DNA from: Archilochus colubris
Taxonomy: Eukaryota > Chordata > Aves > Apodiformes > Trochilidae
DNA: 64,000 bases
Direction of reading: 5' to 3'
Assembly (NCBI GenBank): GCA_023079485.1
Contig: CM041104.1
Span: 7,796,864 to 7,860,863, forward strand
Shown here: positions 38,567-50,200 of the stretch, one piece after another
Layout of the letters: the number at the start of each line of letters is the position of its first letter
Position numbering within the stretch: position 1 is the stretch's first letter
Position numbers and translations under genes: made by a program
The notes under the pieces: model-generated
What the model was told of the DNA's origin: nothing
The model's database searches: none
What the model saw: only the letters and a program-made list of their open reading frames with translations

Positions 38567-41279
38567 CTGGAAAAAGAAGGGTCTCTTTAAGACTATAAAT
38601 ATTGTTACAGAAGCTGAGCAATCATGGATTAAAAAAAATATGCATATTTATAAACTGGTTGTGATCTGATATTAGGTAAGTATTTGTTTAGTTCTTTTTA
38701 ACTACAATTAATGCTTGTGAAAAGTACTGGATTAACAGCCAGGGAAGCTCAAGTGCTCAGAGCAGATGCAGCACAGACAGAAGCACTGCAAACACCTCCA
38801 CACCACCTGTCTGGGCTCCAGCTACCTGAGCCCTGAGCTAGAGGGATCACCTGGAAGGGTCAGCACCACATCTCTGCCCAGCGCAGTGCTGGCCTTCCCA
38901 CTCCTGCTGCCAGACAAACCCCTTAGCGCCAGCTCGGGTGTTGTGACTTTGGTCACCTTGGAACTGGACAGAGAACATCACATCATAAAAACACTCCCAA
39001 ATAGGTCTATGTAAAACCAAAAGGTTGAGGAACATCTTTTGGTGAAGGGAGAAAAACCTTTCTCACACAGCCAAGAAGCCCAGCTGGAAAAGGCTTCATG
39101 AAACCAAAGCTGAGCTCAAGATCTTAAATTAAAGAGTCCATTCTGTGTGATGATTTGTTTGGCTCCATATCATGTCAAAAAGTTTGGATGGTAGGTTTCA
39201 CATGAGAAAGCACCACATGATCAAGCATATTAATTAATATTTCTTAGAAAAGATAGATAGAAAGGATCCAGCCCCACAGTTACAGGCAATCACTTTTCCA
39301 GCTTCAGCTCAAGGAATGTTTTGGCCTGAGAGGTATTAGAAAATACACAATAACAGGCAAATGTTCAGTGCAATCTTCTCTCATGGTTGAAAAAATTCCT
39401 CAATTTTCTGAGATTCTCAGTCTCACAAATTATGCCCAGGTTGCAGAGTGCAGTGATGCTTCTAGGCAACACAGAATTCCCACCCCAAGCCCAGGTCTGC
39501 TTTCATTCCTATACCCCATCATGTGCTTAATACCAGCAGCATCTGAAAGAACAGGGCAGACCCCTCAGTGTACATCAGCTCCTGTAGCTTCCCCAGCCTG
39601 AGGGCCAAATACTATTTGTCATGACACAAAAGCATGCATAACATTATCAGGATTTTTACATATTCATAAAGATTTCACTGTAACCAGCAGGAAACACCTG
39701 AAATGGCTCCACAGTTTAAGATTAATTTGCACTAGCTGCTCACCCCTGAGTACAGATCAGTGTATGTTGTAGGTGAAGAGGATTTCATTTAAATATTTAA
39801 ATAACTGTTTGAGCATTTTCTCTAACTCCTACAGTACATAAGTCAGCATTTCCCATGAGCAAATAAGAATGCACATTAAGCCAAGTTGGAGCTGAGTTTT
39901 CTGCAAAAGCAGAAAAAGGCTGTTGTGAAACTTGCACATAGAGAGACTGTGATTTAATTGCAGAGGGTTTCTGTTTGTTTTCAGTTTTAAAACACTTCTT
40001 AGCATGAAAGCAAAATTTTCTAACTAGTTTTTTACTACCTTTTCTGCTCAATGTTTCACACAACCTGGAGAAAATTCGGTGAAAGGAAAAAATGCTGAGC
40101 CTTCACGTTTAGTGGGAAACCCCACCAGCCAACCAACCAAACCAACACACAGAACGTCTATGTGACAGGGTGGGAGACAACTGGGAGAGCCCAGCTTGCA
40201 GATTTCTTAAGGTTCCCTTTGGCTTTTAATCCCAGCACATAGCTCTTTTGGGGATGGGGGAAATAGCAAGGAGTACATGAATTTTGAGCCAAACACATTT
40301 TCAGTATTGTTGATCTCAGAGCTTTGGCATTCACAGGGTTAGCATGGCACACACATCACTCAGACTCTGACACATCAAGCCTGGATACTGATGCTGCGAT
40401 TCACTTTGAGGAAAAGTCATCATTCCTTTGGACTCAATAGAGCAACACACCCTCTACAGTCACATAACACATCACTCCTACCACTTTCAGAAGAACTACT
40501 CTGATTGAAGCTGATGCAAGGCAGCAAAATCAGTACCACCAGCACTTGAGGCAGGATTCGTATTGCAACCAACAAGCACAGAAAAGCTCTCCAGGCCAAA
40601 CACCTTCACATCAAGGAACAGGAGAGTATTCCAGTTCCCCCATTCAACAACCTTGCAGTGAGACCTGCCCCCCACCATACAAATTAAACTGCATTGTCTG
40701 TGCCAGACAGACGGCATGTAAAACATTGCAACTCCTCACAACACCGTGAGCAGCAAAGGCAGTGTGTGTAGACTAGTCTTGAGGGGTATGTGAAAAGCAA
40801 ACGCATATTTGTATGTGCAGGCTAATTTTTTAAGTCTTCTGAATAACAAACACTCACCACCACCCACATTTTCTGTCTATTAAAAATTGGACTTTACATA
40901 ACCTAAACTTTTTTTGCTTTTCCTTACAATACTGTCTTTAAATTAGCACTTTCATCCTTGCCCTCTAAGGGCATCCGTGTTCCAGATATTAACAGTGTTC
41001 AGGCACAACAAGCTGCAGCATGCCCTTCCCTCCCCAGCACACTGGGGCTGAGCACTCCTCTGCACGGCTCTGGGGGCCGAGCAAGCCGGGATTGCTCACC
41101 CAGTGCTCGCAGGAGCAAGCAAGGCAGGCGCCCTTTGCCAAGCAGACAACACCCACAAACTTCTGTAGAGCAAAAATATTTAGTTCTTCCCACCCCGCCA
41201 CCCCCCATGGCAAATCATCAATAAAGCAGGCAGCAGGACAGGAATGTGGGCAAGACTGCAGACACTAAAGCTTTGGCTG

Positions 41280-41530
41280 GTTTGCAGAGTGCCTGGGGAA
41301 CCGCCGGGCTGATGCTCAGGGGCTGAGGCTGCGTCTCGGGCAGGGGAGCGGCTGCCGGCCCTGACTCATTGCAGCGGCTTCGTCAGGACCCGGGCTTTGG
41401 GGGGGGAGGGGGAGGGGAGGTTTGGGGAGATCTCCTGACCAAGTCCCGGCCTTGCATAACTTCAGTTACAATGAAATCACTGTCCCGGTGCTATTGCCCA
41501 CGCCTGTGACGTCACGGTCTGTCGCCATGG
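41280..41530. promoter_or_regulatory. Candidate intronic regulatory element with CRE and AP-1 sites
   Basis: A GC-rich patch inside AT-rich intron 1 carries a perfect palindromic CRE (TGACGTCA, 41507-41514), an AP-1 consensus (TGACTCA, 41362-41368) and a G-run cluster at about 41399-41427 that could form a G-quadruplex. A GGAAA core follows at about 41528. This mix is typical of activity-dependent enhancers or minor promoters. There is no direct evidence of function. Confidence 0.45.
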
Positions 41531-43604
41531 AAATGCCGGTGATGCTACCACGCAAGGCTCTGACCTCACTGGGGAGAAAGGGGGGAAGGGCTGGTTGGGT
41601 TAAGCAGCCAGTGCTGATCTCCGAAAGTAAACGGCTTTTCCATCGAGATCAGGGGACATTCTGCTTTTGTTTCAGTAGGAGGGGACTGGCTGGCTACCCC
41701 ACTGCCTGCCAACTTGGCTAAGGCAGGCTGGGGTTTGGAATCTGCTTGAGGAAGGGACAGACCAGTGCCAACATCCCTGCTTCTCCAAGCGAGCATCACA
41801 GGAGCCTGGTTTTGTAAACAATGCCGAGCTCCCGCCTTTGAGAGGGGCAGCAGGGGACGGGAAGAGATTGCTCCCCAGCAGCCCAGCTGCTTTCTCTCTA
41901 CATCTGCAGGAGCATGGAGCATCCCAGGGCATGGGAATGGCTCCAAGTAGGTGGCTCCAGCAATACCCATGCTTCTTCCTGAGCTACCAAGGTGAGCTTG
42001 GTTGTGTTGGCAGGAGCAGAGGACAGCAGAGCTCACACTGCTGGCCCTCTGCGACACTGGAAATAGCAGGGACCAGCCTTGCCACCCACCAGCTTGGCCC
42101 CTCAAGGAAATGAGAGGCCACTGCACCCTTTTACAAGAGAATTATTATGTGACAGATGAGCCTACATAAAGTCTTTTTCAAGAACTGAAGCAGCTCTGAA
42201 ACCTTTGTGCAGATGCCCCAGAGGTACAGCTTTGCACCCAAGGTTTGCACCACCTGTCATCTGTCTCTGTATTGTAGAACATAGACTGAAATACTCCTGC
42301 AAAGGACTGTCCTCTCCACTGCTTTTCTGATTAACATCTCAGCCAGCACAGCAGCTTCAGCACAGCTCCCCTGGCCTGATCAGCATGTGCAGTTACAGAG
42401 CTGCTTCCCCATCTCCTTTCACTAGGGCATTTCCCAGCCTGAGCTTTCACTGCTGAATCATCCTCTGATTCAGTCCCAAGAAATCCTTCTTGTTTCAAAG
42501 GGGTTAAAAGAAAGCACGCTTCACGCCCAAACAACGCTGGCACCTCCTCAGGTTCTCTGTCAGCTTAACAGTCAGCAACCAACCTACTCCCCTGCATCAC
42601 CCAATGCTCACAACCAGAGAAGTCCTACCTCAAAGATCCCTTAGATCCCATCCAAACAGCCTCCAGGCTACCAGCTCTTATTCCCCTCCTTCTTCTCTAA
42701 CCTTTACCCAGTTACTACTTCACAAGACCATCTCACCTTTTCCCAGGCTGGGGAAGCAGGGCTCTGTGTCCTACCAGATTGTAAACAAATGCCAAAGCAA
42801 CTCCTAGGGACAAACTCCTGAACCCTTGCAGGCAGCTCCCCCAACCCAGACCTGCAGCTTCCTCAGGTGGGGAAGACCTTCCAGCCTGCCCTCTGTACTG
42901 ATCAGCTTTCTAGCTAAAACACAGGTTGAAAAAGATCAAGAGATTTAAGTGTCAAAAGGACTTAACCCTGGATTTAAACAACTCCTTTTCACACACATCT
43001 GAGACAGAAAAAACCCAACAGCGGGTCCTGCTGGCCTCCAGAAAGCTCCCAAGCTGGCCAGGACACAGCCCAGAGAGTGCACACGTGGCTTTGCAAAAGC
43101 CCACCCTCCGCTGGTTTTTAAACAAGGCAGGAACTTCAAAGCCATTCAGTCAGCCAAATGTGACCTTGCCAATTAGCATGAAATTAGGGAATAACAGATC
43201 ACCCCGGCAACTGCGTTCCAGGATGGGTTTACACAAATCATCATCTAGGGAAAGCTGAAGATAGCCGCGTGTGGGGCAGGGCAGAGGTTCAGTTTTGACC
43301 TCCCAACCTTTTGCTGCAGGGCAACTCCTGGATTTCAATGGAGTTCCTTATTTGCATAAGTAAAAAAGTCCAGGTTTTTAAAATTAATTTGCTTATTGTC
43401 ATTTGAAGGGGCCAGTCCTGAGCTTTTGGGGATTTTTCAGAAGCTGAGTGGTCTGTTATTTACACGAGCTGCTTGGAAGCTCAAAGTGAAAGTTGGTTTC
43501 CTGAGTGAAATCTGGTATCCTCTGTTACATCTGCATATTTGCTGCCTCTGAACACTGCCTCCTGTGTTTCTGAGCCAGCCACCAGGACTGAGCTGCAAGC
43601 GTGG

Positions 43605-43652
43605 CTGTTTAGTTTGCTGTTTGGTTTGGTTTGTTTTGGTTTGTTTTCCCTT
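43605..43652. repeat. GTTT/GGTTT-rich simple repeat
   Basis: Repeated GTTTGG and TTTGTTTTGG units in intron 1. Simple sequence only. Confidence 0.7.
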
Positions 43653-44705
43653 TTAATAGCTTTGTATTGGGAAGAAAAAGAAGGAACAAGGCAAATTATT
43701 CAGGGCTTGACACCTACAAGATGTGGCAACATCCCTGGAAGCCCATCTACATACAAACAAGCATTTAGAGGAATATTAGTATTTATAGATGCTCCCTTCT
43801 TCCCCTCTCCATATTATACATACAAAGATCTTGTACATTTCTATCACCAGGTGCAATGTAAGAGTCTGCTGAATTACAGCAAAGGCTTGAGTCTATAAGA
43901 AAATACTTTTTGCAATTTGCATTCTTAGCAGTTGTCTTAGTGCAGGAATTTGTCTGGAATCTTATTTAAAGATGGGCTTTGTTTGGATTTTCAGTTTCAA
44001 AACACCACCCAAAGGATCAGTCCTCAGAAGGGTTAACCTCAAATATTAAAAATTACATGCCAGCTTCACCTGTCCGTGGATCAACACAGAGTAAACACAG
44101 AAGAAAAAAATACCTGAAGTGAGCTGCTGCCTTGCTTTTCAATATTATGTCTCTCACTGTGGCCAACAGCAGATATTATGGAATAATACACAGAGCAGTC
44201 ATCAGCATTTACTCATCTGGGATTCCTGTTTGTAGGAGCTAGGTCAAGTGCTCATTGAATTTCTGTCAGAAACATCTTCGGATGTTTCTAGTTGGCAAAT
44301 GCTGAGAAGATAGCTAACTGAAGTCTGGCAAATAGCGGTAAAAGACACATGGAAAATGGCATTTTGTACAGCACTCTGGCTTATGGAAATGTTTGGCTTA
44401 GAGAGGAATATCTAATATTAATAATATTGACAGTAAAATTTTTATTTACCCTTTTTCCCCTATTGCTTTTATAGCAGTCCATGTTCCTGTTGTCTCAGGC
44501 ACACATAAGCACTACTGAATGCCAACTGCTTTCAGTAAGTATATTTCTGGCATTTCCATGGCAACAACTTGTGATATAGATCCTACTTTTGAAATGCAAA
44601 CTTAGGTGAATACTGTCAACTCCCAAGCTTTTAAAGAAGTATTTATCAGAAATAACCTTTCAACCAAATCCATTACTAGGACCCCAAATTTACAATTTTT
44701 TTTCC

Positions 44706-44730
44706 TTTTTTTTTTTTTTTTTTTTTTTTA
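44706..44730. repeat. Long T homopolymer
   Basis: An uninterrupted run of about 24 T in intron 1. It is poly(A) on the gene strand, and a retroelement tail is possible but no body is recognisable. Confidence 0.8.
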
Positions 44731-46379
44731 AACACTTTAGCATGTTTACAGACTGTTATTACAAGACTTGTCGTGAGCAGTGGGTGGAGCAGGCCACACT
44801 GAGGAAACCTGAGCCTCTTTCAAACACACTTTGAATGTAGGAACCAGACTGAAGTGCTGGGATCCACAGACACTCCTATGATTTTCGTTCCATTTTGAAT
44901 CCTCCACTGAAAAGGACTTGTTTGCCCAACTGCAGTTCAGATGAGGCCAGAATTGCACATGAACAACGAGCATCATTTACTACCAGCATGTGGATAACGC
45001 CTTTTCTCAAAATTTGAGCATTTTCTGTTCTCGTGTAAACATGCTTTAATCTTGAGTACATTAAAGGTCACGGATATATACTGGATTGCTTACAGACTCG
45101 AGCTGGTGCTTTTTCAAAGCAAAGGAGAATGTTCTCCAGATTACAGTGCTAGTATATATGGTTGTGATTTTTTTTTTTTTATGCTAATGATTTCCATCTT
45201 TGGAACAAACAAAATTACGACTAATTATGGTTTCCAGTCATCCAAATGTGGAGAAAGCAGGCTGAAGAAGGAAGTGACTTCTACTACAAGCATACACTGC
45301 TCTGCATTTATGTGGTTAGAAGATTACACTTTCTACCCCCCACCTACGTACTATTATATTCTATGGAACTTCCCACCTAAGGCTTCACAGCAGTACTCTA
45401 CTATACAGAGGTGAAAAAGAGCATCTGAAGTCTTCACTGAAGTCTTCAGTCTTTCATTAAAATCACTGATTTCTTCCCATTGTAGATTTACTTAAGCATA
45501 GTTTGATCTACCTTATACTTTGAAATAAAATTCAGCTTTGTATATTTGATGACATTAACCATCTACACACAACTTTGATGCTGCTGTATATTTTTAAAAG
45601 TATACAAAGAATAAAACTCAGCAAGGAGGTATCATTTTCCTAATGATACCACGATTCAGGCCTAACAGATCTTCTCCTGCACTGTTCATTAGGAATATAA
45701 CATCTTTTTCTTCAAATACTCCAGAGAAATGCCACCTCTCAACTGTACAGAGTCAAAACAAATGTGTCTTAGAAACAATATCCCAGCAATTCTTTCCTCT
45801 GGGTCCTGTCTCTTTTGGCTGTCTGGTTTACACAAATCTGTATTTGATGCGATAGGAAGTATTGACTTTTAGTATCATCAACTGATTTAGAAAGTCAGGG
45901 AACACTTGTTAAAATGCTTTTAGTATCACAAACTTGAATAAACTCAGAGAAGCAGGAGCATAAACTGTTGATCTTTTCTTTTTTAAATTTAAATTAAGCT
46001 TACGATGTTTGGACCCAAACTGGCAAATGGATCTCCCCACCTTCTGCCACCCAAGCAGGTTGGTCAGACTCTTCTCAGGTAACTAACACCTTAGGGCTCC
46101 TACACCCAGTGCTCAAGCTGCCTTTATGAGTTCCACAACACCCTCTACCATCATGGTTATGGTCCCAAGGAGACCAGCTGAGCTGAGCTCATCTGCTTTG
46201 TTTTTCACAGATGCACTCTGACACCACCGCATACAACTTTGAGGGATGAAAGGAAGCTCCCACGGTCAATTTCAGATTCTCCATCACCAGGTGGGGACCA
46301 GGCCACTTTCTGCCTGTTACAGTGACGGTTCGCAAGCCCCTGCTGGCTAAAGCAGCCCCACAAAACCCGAAAGCCCAGC

Positions 46380-47230
46380 GCTGGGCTCAGCCTGCACAGC
46401 AGCGCACGGCTCAGCATCCCTCGCCTCGCCGTTCCCGGGCGGGCCGACCGGGTACGTAGCCCCTGCCAGGGGCTGGCCTAGGGCAGGGCATGGGCTTGGC
46501 AGCACCCCAAGTCTCTACCGCTCTCTGAGGGGCTGCCAAGGGCTCAGGCAGCGCCCGGCCCGGCCCCCGGAGCCGCTCGGTCGGACAGAGGCGGCCCCGT
46601 CGAGGAGCGGCCCCGTCCACTCTGCGGCGGCTCCTCACCAACCTTCGATCGGCTTCAGGTAGTCGTAGTCGAAGAGAATGGAGAAGTCAAACTCCTCCTG
46701 CGGACTGCCTTCCCGGGCCGGGCCGGAGCCATGCCCGGGGCCCCCCTCCTGCGGGTCGGGCTCCGGAGCTTGGGCGGCGGCGTCCATCACGGCCAGAGCC
46801 CGCCCGGCAGCGGCGAGGCGGGAGAGGAGGGGAGGCTCGCCCGGGGCCGGACAGCTACCGAGAGGAGCCCGAAGTGCGAGAACCGCCGCGAAACCTGTCG
46901 GTATCCTTCCAAGTGCAAGTGGAGAGGAGTTAGAAGGAAGAAAACTAGAGGGGAAAACAAGCAAAAAGATCTCTCGGGGGTCGCTGAGGAGGGCGCGGCT
47001 GCCCCGACGGCGGGGGAGGGGTGCGCGTGGCGAGCCCCAGCGGCGGCACACGAGGGGGACAGACGCGACGAGCGGTGGCAGCTTCCTGCTCCGAGCAGCC
47101 ACTGTCACCTGCCGCCGGGGCCGCCCCCGGGGAGGAGGAGCCCGGCCCGGCCCAGGACGCACCGGCCCCGCGGTGGGACCGTAGCCCCCGGGGCTGGGGG
47201 CGTCCAGGGTGAGGATGTCTGCAGGGGTCG
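46380..47230 (-). promoter_or_regulatory. NFATC2: CpG-island promoter of the main NFATC2 form
   Basis: The stretch is very GC-rich with many CpG dinucleotides, unlike the flanks, and it surrounds the main first coding exon. I see no TATA box at a suitable distance, which fits a dispersed, constitutive CpG-island start. Exact start sites and the 5' UTR limit cannot be read from sequence alone. Confidence 0.75.
46643..46787 (-). CDS. NFATC2: NFATC2 main first coding exon (acidic transactivation segment)
   Basis: The ATG at 46787 has G at -3 and +4. It begins MDAAAQAPEPDPQEGG and runs 48 codons plus one base to the donor GAAG|GTTGGT at 46642-46641. Residues 32-43 (EFDFSILFDYDY) are the conserved acidic/aromatic N-terminal motif of NFATC2. 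F35-S-I-L-F39 matches the FxxxF casein kinase 1 docking site known for NFAT1. The glycine/proline-rich residues 8-30 vary between species. This start was chosen because it is the first in-frame ATG: the frame stays open for about 170 further codons upstream but contains no ATG. The exon sits inside a CpG island, as expected for a constitutive promoter. Joining to exon 2 restores the expected KPI-EEEP junction. Confidence 0.93.
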
Positions 47231-50200
47231 GGGTGGGAGAGCGGAGGAGTGGGGCTGTGGAGGTGGAATGGACAAGGGAGAAGCAGGGCTGCAAGAAAAG
47301 CAATAGACTTGCACAGGGATGGGAGTCTCCAGAGACCCCACTCAGCCCCCATTTGGTGAGGCAACCCTACCCTGTTACCCTAACTTGAGCAAGAGTTGCA
47401 CACAACCTCCTCCTCTCCAGCAATCGGGCCCCGTTCTGTTGAGGTTTCCAAGATCTCCAGCAGCTTAAGGCAGCCCAGGTGCTGCCCTTACCTTTTCCAG
47501 GGTCCATGTGTCCCCTGCTCCTGCTTCCTTTCACAAACTGCTGGTAAGGCAGCAGCAGGCATCTCATTCTGCCATCACAGGCTAACCCCTCTTAACTGGA
47601 CCACCTTTGGAAATGACAAGTCCATCATGGACAAGGCCTCTGTTCTCCTCCTCCCTCACTCAAAGTGTTTCACAGAATGGGCTCTTGCCACCTTCCCTGC
47701 TTCCAGGCTCTCAGCTTCCCTAAGTACCCTCAGCCACATTCACCACATTGACTCTATTCATCAGCACCTTCCCCAGGTCCTTCACATAACTGCTGCATCC
47801 TCACAGCCTTCTACCCCTCTGATGGCTGCTACAACAAGCAATGACTTCACTCATGGGTAACTGGAGATACTAAATTCATGTATTTAGTACATCTGGTCAG
47901 AAGACTGTTCCCCTGCTTACTGTCTGTATGGTCCCCTTTATTAGGGGTGATGGCTGTCACTGGGTCTGTGAGTTTGAAAAATGCTCTTAGTCTGCAGACA
48001 GCGAAGGGAGGCAAAGGCAGAAGGACCAAGATCATTTAAGAAGTATTTTGGTGCTTACTTCAACTTGTTTTCATTTCTTAAGCTTGTTAGTATAACAGAA
48101 TTAACTAAATTACAAATCTGACCCTAAGTTACTATCCTATAGTCACAGAAGGTCTGTTTCATAGCACACGAGCCAGAATCTCTACATTTAGGCTTATACC
48201 CTGTCACTTTTATCATTGATGTGGCCAGCCAACCAATAACAAACTTCTCATCACACCCTTTAGCTCCATCCTTTGCCAGTCCAGACCGCAAGAAGTTGGA
48301 CTTTCCCTGTGCTTTGAAATGAGTTTCTACACGGAGCTGCTGAAGAACCCCAGCAGTAAGCGCTGCACCAGTCCCCTCACCCCAAAGCAGGGACCGGGAG
48401 GCGCTGGAGGCACCTAACGGCGAGCAGGAACACTGCACAGCGCCCTCGGGTGAGAACGGGGAGCAAGGGGATGGGCAAAAAAACTGCTGTTGTGACTGCA
48501 CGAAGGCAGGAGGGGGAACAATCAGCCTGGAGCTAGGCCTTTATGACATTATTTTTGTTCCTGGAAAGTGCCAAGGGATAGGAAGGACCAGAGCTGCAAA
48601 AAGGACAGGTGATCCTGCAGATGGGATGTGCCAGGCTTTTTACTAAAGTATTTACAGAAGGAGATGGGTAGCTGGAAATACCAGCAACCCTACTGGTATA
48701 TTCTCTAGATATATTTCCTGTCAAAGTGTAATTTAAATGCAGAAGGAAAAGCCATTATTCCATATTCGCAGTCACTAGATTAATGAGTGATTTCCCTGCA
48801 GTCAATGCCATACTTTAACTCAGCAGAGACTAAAAGGACAATATTTTTTCTCATTAATGCATAATATACATAGTAACACAATAGCTTCCTTGGACTAACC
48901 TATCTGAACTTTCTCCTGCACGCATTGCCAAAACAACTAGAAATGGTGCTTTGCTGAATTTCCACAAGAGTCAGCACATGTGCATGTGCACACACGTGTG
49001 TAAGTGCTGTGACAAGGGCACAGGCTGTATCTGTTTCCTCTGGTACGACACTATGCTGCTGCCTGACCCAATGTGGCTCCTTGCTCAGTGGAGGGACTGC
49101 TGGAGCCCATTTTGAAAAGGATCCAGTGCTCACTCTGTGGTTGAGCTGGAGACCACAGTTAAAATCTACCTCATCTGCTGCAGCAGTTCTTAGTACTACC
49201 CCAGGCACTGGTTCTCTGTAGTTTTGTAGTGTCTGGTTCTCCAGAGGCTCTGCTGCTGCTGGGCACAGACAGGGAAGCCAGTGATTAGTGGTCTTGGCTA
49301 CCAGCAGTCAGAAATGAGGCCACCCCAGAAAGCTGCAGATGGGGTTGAGCTCTTACCCTCAGGAACGTGCATAGGGAACAGAGGCTGTTGGCCACCAGGA
49401 AACATGTGCTGCTCTCTCTGAGGGCTTGATCAATTCTGAGTTGCTTAAACATGAAGAAAACATATATTAAATTGGTCTATTTATATATCTATTCTAAAAC
49501 AATGCTTACTGTTTGCTGGAATGCTAGCCTTCTACCATTGGACCTTCTGCTTAAAATTCATTAGAAAACCCAAATAATACTTGTTGATCTTGGCTTAGCA
49601 CTAAAGAGAGCTGTCATCCTTGCAGCTAGCAACACATGGAGCACAATTGGATAGCATCACTTGTACTAGCCATAAAAAGAAAAGACATGAACACTAACAC
49701 TGGCCTTTTTAAGTAAGATATAGGGGATTGGCAGGAGAGCATGGGGAAATTACCCCAACTTCTGCTAAATCTTTATCTGATACATTAGCCTATATTTCCT
49801 GGCTTGCCAACAATCCACTAAGCATATGAAGTTTCAAATTTATCCTCATCTACTTCTACAATTAGTATTATTCCACAAATGGGAAATGTATCTTTTGCTC
49901 TCTAAAGTGACCATGTCATTCAAAATAGTTTCACCACTAATACATGTAGTCATAAATTTTGACACTGGCAAGGAATTAGGGTGACAAGACAGTTTCCACA
50001 GGCTCTGAGTGCACAGAGGTGTGAGTTAAAACACTGTACTCTGTTTGCTGTGTCAGAACCTACCAGTAGGTTGTTTTGAGCAAAAATGGTGCAAATCCAC
50101 AAAATACAGATCTAGCCTAAATATTAGAGGTGCATGAAACCATTAGTAGGTGCAAGCAGCTGCAGAATTCAGCTCAAATGAGAACTGTAGTTTTTGGATG

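Larger units (their letters stand above)
38567..46642 (-). other. NFATC2: NFATC2 intron 1 (downstream part, shared by both promoter forms)
   Basis: 8.1 kb between exon 2 and the main first exon. It includes the GC-rich CRE/AP-1 patch at 41.28-41.53 kb, a GTTT-rich stretch near 43.6 kb, a T tract near 44.71-44.73 kb and a run of T near 45.17 kb. The 186-codon open frame at 41566-42126 (minus) starts at GTG, matches nothing known to me and is probably chance. Confidence 0.85.

Noticed and set aside
37476..38621. Whole 381-codon open frame around exon 2 as an independent gene
   Set aside because: Family homology begins exactly at 38566 and stops at 37540, where canonical acceptor and donor sequences occur. 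The flanking residues are intronic read-through.
41566..42126. 186-codon minus-strand open frame in intron 1
   Set aside because: It starts at GTG, ends at a normal stop, resembles no family I know, and does not connect in phase to exon 2 with a convincing donor.
46678..47306. Plus-strand open frames of 168 and 191 codons antisense to the main first exon
   Set aside because: They are antisense shadows of a GC-rich coding and promoter region with no recognisable motif.
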